DNA of 64,000 bases. Source: Streptomyces cyaneogriseus subsp. noncyanogenus (GTDB lineage Bacteria; Actinomycetota; Actinomycetes; Streptomycetales; Streptomycetaceae). Under the pieces are notes generated by a model that did no database searches, was not told the origin of the DNA, and saw only the letters and a program-made list of their open reading frames with translations. The translations under genes were made by a program, and so were the position numbers. Shown in pieces: positions 59,644-64,000 of the stretch. Location of the stretch: the NCBI RefSeq assembly GCF_000931445.1, contig NZ_CP010849.1, positions 4,588,001-4,652,000 of the forward strand, read 5' to 3'. Within the stretch, counting starts at the first letter, position 1. Each line of letters opens with the position of its first letter.

Positions 59644-60897
59644 GTGAGCGAGAGCAGCGCGGAGGCCGTCGCGGACGTCGCCGTGGCGGCCGTCGCCTCC
59701 GCCACGGAAGCGGCCGCCGGGGGCTGGCGCCGCGCCACCGGCATCGCCGGCGTCGCGATAGGCGTCGTCGCGGCGGGCGCGGCGGCCGGCGTCGCCCTGG
59801 AGCGGCTCACCGTCGGCCGGGGCATACGCCGCAAGGCCCGGCTCGCCCTGGACGCGGCCGGACCGTACGGCGCGCTGCGCGGCACGCCCGGCAAGGCGTA
59901 CGCCGAGGACGGCACCGAGCTGTACTACGAGGTCGACGAGGTCGAGCCCGAGGGCGGCCCGGCGTCGCGCCGCCGCCGTCTCTTCGGCCGCAAGGCGCCC
60001 GCCGCCGTCACCGTCGTCTTCTGCCACGGCTACTGCCTCAGCCAGGACTCCTGGCACTTCCAGCGGGCGGCGCTGCGCGGCCTGGTGCGCACTGTCCACT
60101 GGGACCAGCGCAGCCACGGCCGCTCCGGGCGGGGCGTGGCGCAGGTTCGCGACGGCGCGCCGGTCACCATCGACGAGCTGGGCGGCGATCTGCGGGCCGT
60201 CCTGGACGCGGCCGTGCCCGAGGGGCCGATCGTGCTGGTGGGGCACTCCATGGGCGGCATGACGGTGATGGCGCTGGCCGACCGCTTCCCCGAGCTGATC
60301 CGCGAGCGGGTCGTCGCCGTGGCCCTGGTCGGCACCTCCTCCGGGCGGCTCGGCGAGGTCAACTTCGGGCTGCCGGTCGCCGGGGTCAACGCGGTGCGGC
60401 GGGTGCTGCCCGGGGTGCTGAAGGCGCTCGGGCAGCGGGCGGAGCTGGTGGAGAAGGGACGCCGGGCGACCGCGGACCTGTTCGCCGGGATCATCAAGCG
60501 GTACTCGTTCGCGTCCCGGGACGTCGATCCGGCCGTCGCCCGGTTCGCCGAGCGGATGATCGAGTCCACGCCGATCGACGTCGTCGCCGAGTACTACCCG
60601 GCCTTCGACGACCACGACAAGACGGAGGCGCTCGCCCACTTCGCGGGGCTGCCGGTGCTCGTACTGGCCGGGATCCAGGACATGGTCACGCCCAGCGAGC
60701 ACAGCGAGGCGATCGCCGGCCTGCTGCCGGACGCCGAACTGGTGCTGGTGCCGGACGCGGGGCACCTGGTGATGCTGGAGCATCCGGAGGTGGTCACCGA
60801 CCGCCTCGCCGACCTGCTCGCTCGCGCGGGTGCGGTGCCCGCAGGAGCTACGGTTGAGGGCTATGGAAGCACCAGCAGCACCGCAGGGCCCGGCTGA
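59644..60897 (+). CDS. Alpha/beta hydrolase with N-terminal membrane segment
   Basis: 417 residues. GTG start after AGAGGAGCGGCAC. A hydrophobic segment (ATGIAGVAIGVVAAGAAAGV, about residues 35-58) may anchor it. Then the alpha/beta hydrolase fold: oxyanion VFCHGYCLSQDSWHFQRAA, nucleophile GHSMGGM, and catalytic His in VPDAGHLVMLEHPE. Substrate unknown. The end overlaps tsaE by 35 bp, so the two are probably co-translated. Confidence 0.9.
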   Translation: MSESSAEAVADVAVAAVASATEAAAGGWRRATGIAGVAIGVVAAGAAAGVALERLTVGRGIRRKARLALDAAGPYGALRGTPGKAYAEDGTELYYEVDEVEPEGGPASRRRRLFGRKAPAAVTVVFCHGYCLSQDSWHFQRAALRGLVRTVHWDQRSHGRSGRGVAQVRDGAPVTIDELGGDLRAVLDAAVPEGPIVLVGHSMGGMTVMALADRFPELIRERVVAVALVGTSSGRLGEVNFGLPVAGVNAVRRVLPGVLKALGQRAELVEKGRRATADLFAGIIKRYSFASRDVDPAVARFAERMIESTPIDVVAEYYPAFDDHDKTEALAHFAGLPVLVLAGIQDMVTPSEHSEAIAGLLPDAELVLVPDAGHLVMLEHPEVVTDRLADLLARAGAVPAGATVEGYGSTSSTAGPG

Positions 60898-61387
60898 GCC
60901 CCTGCCCGCCGTCGAGATCACCGTCACCTCTCCCGACCAGATGCGGGAACTGGGCCGCAAGCTCGCCAAGCTGCTGCGCGCGGGCGACCTCGTGATGCTC
61001 ACCGGGGAGCTGGGCGCGGGCAAGACCACGCTCACCCGCGGGCTGGGCGAGGGGCTCGGCGTGCGCGGCGCCGTCACCTCCCCGACCTTCGTGATCGCCC
61101 GCGTGCACCCCTCCCTCGGCGACGGACCGCCGCTCGTCCACGTCGACGCCTACCGCCTGTCCGGCGGCCTGGACGAGATGGAGGACCTCGACCTGGACGT
61201 GTCGCTGCCCGAGTCCGTGATCGTGGTGGAGTGGGGCGAGGGCAAGGTCGAGGAGCTGACCGACGACCGGCTGCAGATCCTGATCCACCGCGCGGTGGGC
61301 GACACCACCGACGAGGTGCGGCACGTGACGCTGACGGGCATCGGGGAGCGCTGGGCCGCGGCCGACCTGGGCGTGCTCGCCGTCTGA
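60863..61387 (+). CDS. tsaE: tRNA t6A ATPase TsaE
   Basis: 174 residues from the ATG at 60863 (MEAPAAPQGPAEPLPAVEIT), inside the end of the hydrolase gene; GAGGG precedes it. Walker A GELGAGKTT at residues 48-56, then SPTFVIARVH and HVDAYRLSG, and the ESVIVVEWGEG block. Works with TsaB and TsaD, which are encoded at the end of the window, to make t6A37 in ANN-decoding tRNAs. Confidence 0.95.
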   Translation: MEAPAAPQGPAEPLPAVEITVTSPDQMRELGRKLAKLLRAGDLVMLTGELGAGKTTLTRGLGEGLGVRGAVTSPTFVIARVHPSLGDGPPLVHVDAYRLSGGLDEMEDLDLDVSLPESVIVVEWGEGKVEELTDDRLQILIHRAVGDTTDEVRHVTLTGIGERWAAADLGVLAV

Positions 61388-61394
61388 GCCGGCC

Positions 61395-61421
61395 CCTCCG
61401 CCGCCCGCCCGGCGGCGGAGG
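61395..61421 (+). terminator. Terminator after tsaE
   Basis: Perfect 11-bp stem CCTCCGCCGCC / GGCGGCGGAGG with a 5-nt loop, 7 bp after the tsaE stop. Confidence 0.85.
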
Positions 61422-61463
61422 CCCGGTCCGGTTCTGTGCGGTGCCCGCCTCACGACGCAGGCC

Positions 61464-61493
61464 GGTCCGGTCCGGTCCTGTCCTGTCCTGTCC
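61464..61493 (+). repeat. Pentanucleotide microsatellite
   Basis: Three GGTCC units followed by three TGTCC units. Part of the 306-bp gap between tsaE and the small gene at 61694; apart from this, a CCGATCAT direct repeat near 61563 and the inverted repeat at 61643, nothing else is recognised there. Confidence 0.75.
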
Positions 61494-61642
61494 GGTGTCC
61501 GCCTCGCGTGCCGGGGGATCGCACGGGGTCGCCTCGTTCGAGGACGCTCGTCCTGAAACGTTCCGATCATCCGATCATTCCGACAGCCCGTCGGCAAGAT
61601 GTTGCGTTCGGTGTCCGGCGCGTGGTCACATGGTATCCAGTC

Positions 61643-61666
61643 CGTAGTTAGGTCTACCTAACTACG
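61643..61666. promoter_or_regulatory. Inverted repeat, putative operator of the small gene
   Basis: 11-bp arms CGTAGTTAGGT / ACCTAACTACG around CT, 27 bp before the ATG at 61694 and markedly AT-rich for this genome. Probably overlaps the promoter. Confidence 0.6.
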
Positions 61667-61693
61667 TCCGCCCCCGTCCCCCAGGAGGCGTCC

Positions 61694-61915
61694 ATGCCGG
61701 CTTCAGGAACCCACGCGCAGCCGCAGCCGCAGTCAGAACCACGACGGCCGAAGACGCCCGCGATCTCCGCGATGTCCGGCGTGCCCGGGGCGGTGTCCAT
61801 GCGCGATCTGCTGGCGGCCGGCGCCGCCGCGGCCGCCGTCTCCACCCCGCCGCGCCTGCCGGACCTCCCGGCAGCTCCGCCCGGGCGGGCCGGGGAGCAC
61901 CGCGAGGCCGCCTGA
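61694..61915 (+). CDS. Small protein of unknown function (73 residues)
   Basis: ATG preceded by a textbook AGGAGG ribosome binding site at 61683-61688. Pro/Gln-rich N-terminus, then a central Ala-rich segment (SGVPGAVSMRDLLAAGAAAA, then VSTPPRLPDLP) and a charged end; no cysteine, no clear membrane helix. I do not know the function. The strong ribosome binding site and an upstream inverted repeat argue that it is real and regulated. Confidence 0.7.
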   Translation: MPASGTHAQPQPQSEPRRPKTPAISAMSGVPGAVSMRDLLAAGAAAAAVSTPPRLPDLPAAPPGRAGEHREAA

Positions 61916-61979
61916 GCCCGCCCGCGGGCCGGGGTCACGGTGCCGGTGACGTCACCGGCGGCGGGCGCCCGGCCCCGGG

Positions 61980-62531
61980 TCAGCGGATGACGACGATGCG
62001 CTGCCCGATCGTCGCGAAGTGCCACATCGCGTAACCGTCCGCGCGGGACTGGCGGATGCCGCCCGTGCGCACCGCCGGGTTGGGCGTGGGCATCGAGCCG
62101 TCCACGGCCGCGCTGAAGCCGATGACCACCCCGTCCACACCGGCGAAGCGCACGACGTGCTCCACCGGGATGCCGTCGGAGCCGGTGATCGCCTTCGAGC
62201 GGGAGGTGACCGCGTAGCTGCCCGGCGCCGGGTCCACCGAGCTGGGCACGACCTTGAACGTGCGCTGGACCCGGTTGTCCGGGCCGACCAGCCACACCCG
62301 GTCGTCGTCCAGCGAGTACACGACCCGTTCGCCCTGCCCGGAGCCGCTCGGCAGCGCGGTGGGGTTCCGCTGGTCGCGGGGCGGCTTGGCGGGGCCCGGA
62401 GCGGGGGCGGCGGAGCGCGGCTTGCCCAGACCGGCCGGGACGGTGGCCGACGCCTGGTAGGCGAGGACGCCCACCGTCACGAGGGCCGTCGCGGTGAGCC
62501 CGGCGACGATCACGGCGCTGCTGCTTGCCAC
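61980..62531 (-). CDS. Membrane-anchored L,D-transpeptidase-like protein lacking catalytic residues
   Basis: 183 residues; GTG at 62531 (VASSSAVIVAGLTATALVTV is a membrane anchor). After a Pro-rich linker, the domain follows the YkuD course: RVVYSLDDDRVWLVGPDNRV, PAPGSYAVTSRSKAITGSDG, and a C-terminus RTGGIRQSRADGYAMWHFAT, then IGQRIVVIR. Where active enzymes have SHGCIR, this has RTGGIR: the Cys is Gly and the His is Thr; the upstream His of the fold is also not visible. Hence probably not an active transpeptidase. Opposite in direction to its neighbours. Confidence 0.65.
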   Translation of the reverse strand: MASSSAVIVAGLTATALVTVGVLAYQASATVPAGLGKPRSAAPAPGPAKPPRDQRNPTALPSGSGQGERVVYSLDDDRVWLVGPDNRVQRTFKVVPSSVDPAPGSYAVTSRSKAITGSDGIPVEHVVRFAGVDGVVIGFSAAVDGSMPTPNPAVRTGGIRQSRADGYAMWHFATIGQRIVVIR

Positions 62532-62639
62532 TGGCGACCACCTCGTCGTCGTACGTCGTGCTTGGTGGCGACGGTAGCAGGATGTGACCGTCCGACCCGG
62601 GCGGCCGTGCGCCCGGCGCGGGAGCCGTAGGCTGTTTGC

Positions 62640-63293
62640 GTGCTCTTGCTCGCTCTGGATACCGCCACTCCCGCCGTGACCGTCGCGCTGCACGACGGTA
62701 CGGACGTCATCGCCTCGTCGAGCCAGGTCGACGCGCGCCGCCACGGTGAGCTGCTGCTTCCGGCCGTGGACCGGGTGCTCGCCGAGGCCGGCCTGAAGCT
62801 CGACGCCGTCACCGGCATCGTCGCCGGCATCGGGCCGGGCCCGTACACCGGCCTGCGCGTCGGCCTGATGACCGCGGAGACCTTCTCCCTCGCGCTCGGC
62901 GTGCCCGTGCACGGGGTGTGCACGCTGGACGGCCTCGCCTACGCCGCCGACCTGCCGGGCCCCTTCGTCGTGGCGACCGACGCCCGCCGCAAGGAGGTCT
63001 ACTGGGCCCGCTACGCCGACTCCCGCACCCGCCTGACCGATCCGGCCGTCGACCGCCCCGCCGACATCGCCGAGCAGGTCCGCGGACTGCCCGCGGTCGG
63101 CGCGGGCGCGCTGCTGTACCCGGAGACCTTCCCCCGGGCGCACGAGCCCGAGCACGTCTCGGCCGCCGCCCTGGCCCGGCTGGCCGCGGAGAAGCTCGCG
63201 GCCGGCGAGGACCTGCCCGCGCCCCGGCCGCTGTACCTGCGCCGGCCCGACGCCCAGGTCCCCAAGAACTACAAGGTGGTCACGCCGAAGTGA
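62640..63293 (+). CDS. tsaB: tRNA t6A scaffold protein TsaB
   Basis: 217 residues. GTG start gives MLLLALDTATPAVTVALHDG, an ASKHA-type fold; GIVAGIGPGPYTGLRVGLMT is the hallmark. Partner of TsaD. Ends in a GTGA overlap with rimI. Confidence 0.96.
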   Translation: MLLLALDTATPAVTVALHDGTDVIASSSQVDARRHGELLLPAVDRVLAEAGLKLDAVTGIVAGIGPGPYTGLRVGLMTAETFSLALGVPVHGVCTLDGLAYAADLPGPFVVATDARRKEVYWARYADSRTRLTDPAVDRPADIAEQVRGLPAVGAGALLYPETFPRAHEPEHVSAAALARLAAEKLAAGEDLPAPRPLYLRRPDAQVPKNYKVVTPK

Positions 63294-63817
63294 CCGGGCA
63301 AGTGACCGGGCCGGCGCCCGCCGCGCTGCGCGAGATGCGCTGGTGGGACATCGACCCCGTGCTGGAGCTGGAACGGGAGCTGTTCCCCGAGGACGCCTGG
63401 TCGCGCGGGATGTTCTGGTCCGAGCTGGCCCACGCGCGCGGGCCCGAGGCCACCCGCCGCTACCTCGTCGCGGAGCTGGACGGCCGGATCGCCGGGTACG
63501 CGGGCCTGGCCGCCTCCGGGGGCGTCGGCGACGTCCAGACCATCGCGGTCGCCCGCGACCAGTGGGGCACCGGCCTCGGCAGTCGGCTGCTGACCGGGCT
63601 GCTGCGCGCCGCGACCGCCTTCGAGTGCGCCGAGGTGCTCCTCGAATGCCGCGTCGACAACGTCCGCGCCCAGAAGCTCTACGAGCGCTTCGGCTTCGAG
63701 CCCATCGGCTTCAGACGCGGCTACTACCAGCCGGGGAACGTGGACGCCCTGGTGATGCGCCTGACCGACCCCGCAACCTCCCTCAACGGCGTACAAGGAA
63801 CCGAGATCAATGGCTGA
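63290..63817 (+). CDS. rimI: Ribosomal protein S18 alanine N-acetyltransferase RimI
   Basis: 175 residues, GNAT fold: REMRWWDIDPVLELERELFP, the acetyl-CoA loop VARDQWGTGLGSRLLTGLL, then LECRVDNVRAQKLYERFGFE. GTG overlaps the tsaB stop, and its stop lies 8 bp inside tsaD, the usual tsaB-rimI-tsaD arrangement. An alternative GTG at 63302 is in frame. Confidence 0.94.
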   Translation: MTGQVTGPAPAALREMRWWDIDPVLELERELFPEDAWSRGMFWSELAHARGPEATRRYLVAELDGRIAGYAGLAASGGVGDVQTIAVARDQWGTGLGSRLLTGLLRAATAFECAEVLLECRVDNVRAQKLYERFGFEPIGFRRGYYQPGNVDALVMRLTDPATSLNGVQGTEING

Positions 63818-64000
63818 CTCACGCGACGAGCCTCTCGTCCTGGGTATCGAGACCTCCTGCGACGAGACCGGCGTCGGCATCGTCCGCGGCACCACCCTGC
63901 TGGCCGACGCCGTCGCCTCCAGCGTCGACGAGCACGCCCGCTTCGGCGGTGTCGTGCCGGAGGTGGCGAGCCGCGCCCACCTGGAGGCGATGGTCCCCAC
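63810..64000 (+). CDS. tsaD: tRNA t6A threonylcarbamoyltransferase TsaD, 3' end outside the window
   Basis: First 63 residues only: MADSRDEPLVLGIETSCDET, then GVGIVRGTTLLADAVASSVD and FGGVVPEVASRAHLEAMVP, the unmistakable TsaD N-terminus. Start overlaps rimI. Confidence 0.96.
   Translation, partial: MADSRDEPLVLGIETSCDETGVGIVRGTTLLADAVASSVDEHARFGGVVPEVASRAHLEAMVP

Noticed and set aside
61643..61666. DtxR/DmdR iron box
   Set aside because: Half-sites TTAGGT and ACCTAA are separated by 2 bp; the iron box has 7 bp between them, so it is left as an unassigned operator.

Overview
The window is chromosomal DNA of a Streptomyces or very close relative. The signs are very high GC with strong G/C third-position bias, many GTG starts, actinomycete versions of all ribosomal proteins, and a gene order (rpoBC, str genes, S10-spc-alpha cluster, truA, rplM-rpsI-glmM, glmS-acpS-nnrD-alr, tsaE/tsaB/rimI/tsaD) that is the core-chromosome order of that genus.

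Layout. 1-6970: 3' part of rpoB, then rpoC and a strong terminator. 7021-10225: a divergent pair of membrane glycosyltransferases (PIG-V-like GT-C and polyprenyl-phosphate GT2) and a DUF1707/DUF4190 protein. 10226-15031: str operon rpsL-rpsG-fusA-tuf with its promoter, leader hairpin and a perfect terminator. 15032-28959: an accessory block between the str and S10 clusters. It holds a complete class II lasso-peptide cluster of the citrulassin type (15762-20522, order A-C-B1-B2-D), a Tat-exported GH115 xylan alpha-glucuronidase, a streptogrisin-C-like protease with a chitin-binding domain, a LysR regulator, a DUF574 methyltransferase and gdhA. 28960-45975: S10-spc-alpha ribosomal cluster with secY, adk, map, infA and rpoA. 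46001-50322: truA, a divergent membrane-protein/GT87 pair, rplM-rpsI. 50486-64000: cell-wall precursor and cofactor genes (glmM, coaA, glmS, acpS, nnrD, alr), a DUF389 protein, an alpha/beta hydrolase, and the t6A-modification genes tsaE, tsaB and tsaD (cut by the window end) with rimI.

How it fits together. Most of the window is the transcription/translation core. Its long intergenic leaders hold hairpins that look regulatory, and some sequences are shared between operons (rpsL with rpsJ; rpsM with rplQ). The accessory block adds secreted polymer degradation (xylan, protein, possibly chitin), nitrogen assimilation and a peptide natural product.

Items most worth a second look: (1) a compact cloverleaf-like RNA with its own -10 box and a perfect 16-bp terminator at 56361-56523; (2) the lasso precursor, too short for routine gene callers, with core LLQRSGNDRLILSKN; (3) an L,D-transpeptidase-like membrane protein (61980-62531) that has lost the catalytic Cys and His; (4) a small conserved-looking protein gene (61694-61915) behind a 24-bp inverted repeat; (5) shared leader elements of ribosomal operons; (6) Asn instead of Ser at RpoB position 531 (E. 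coli numbering). No rRNA, tRNA, CRISPR array, insertion sequence or phage genes were seen.
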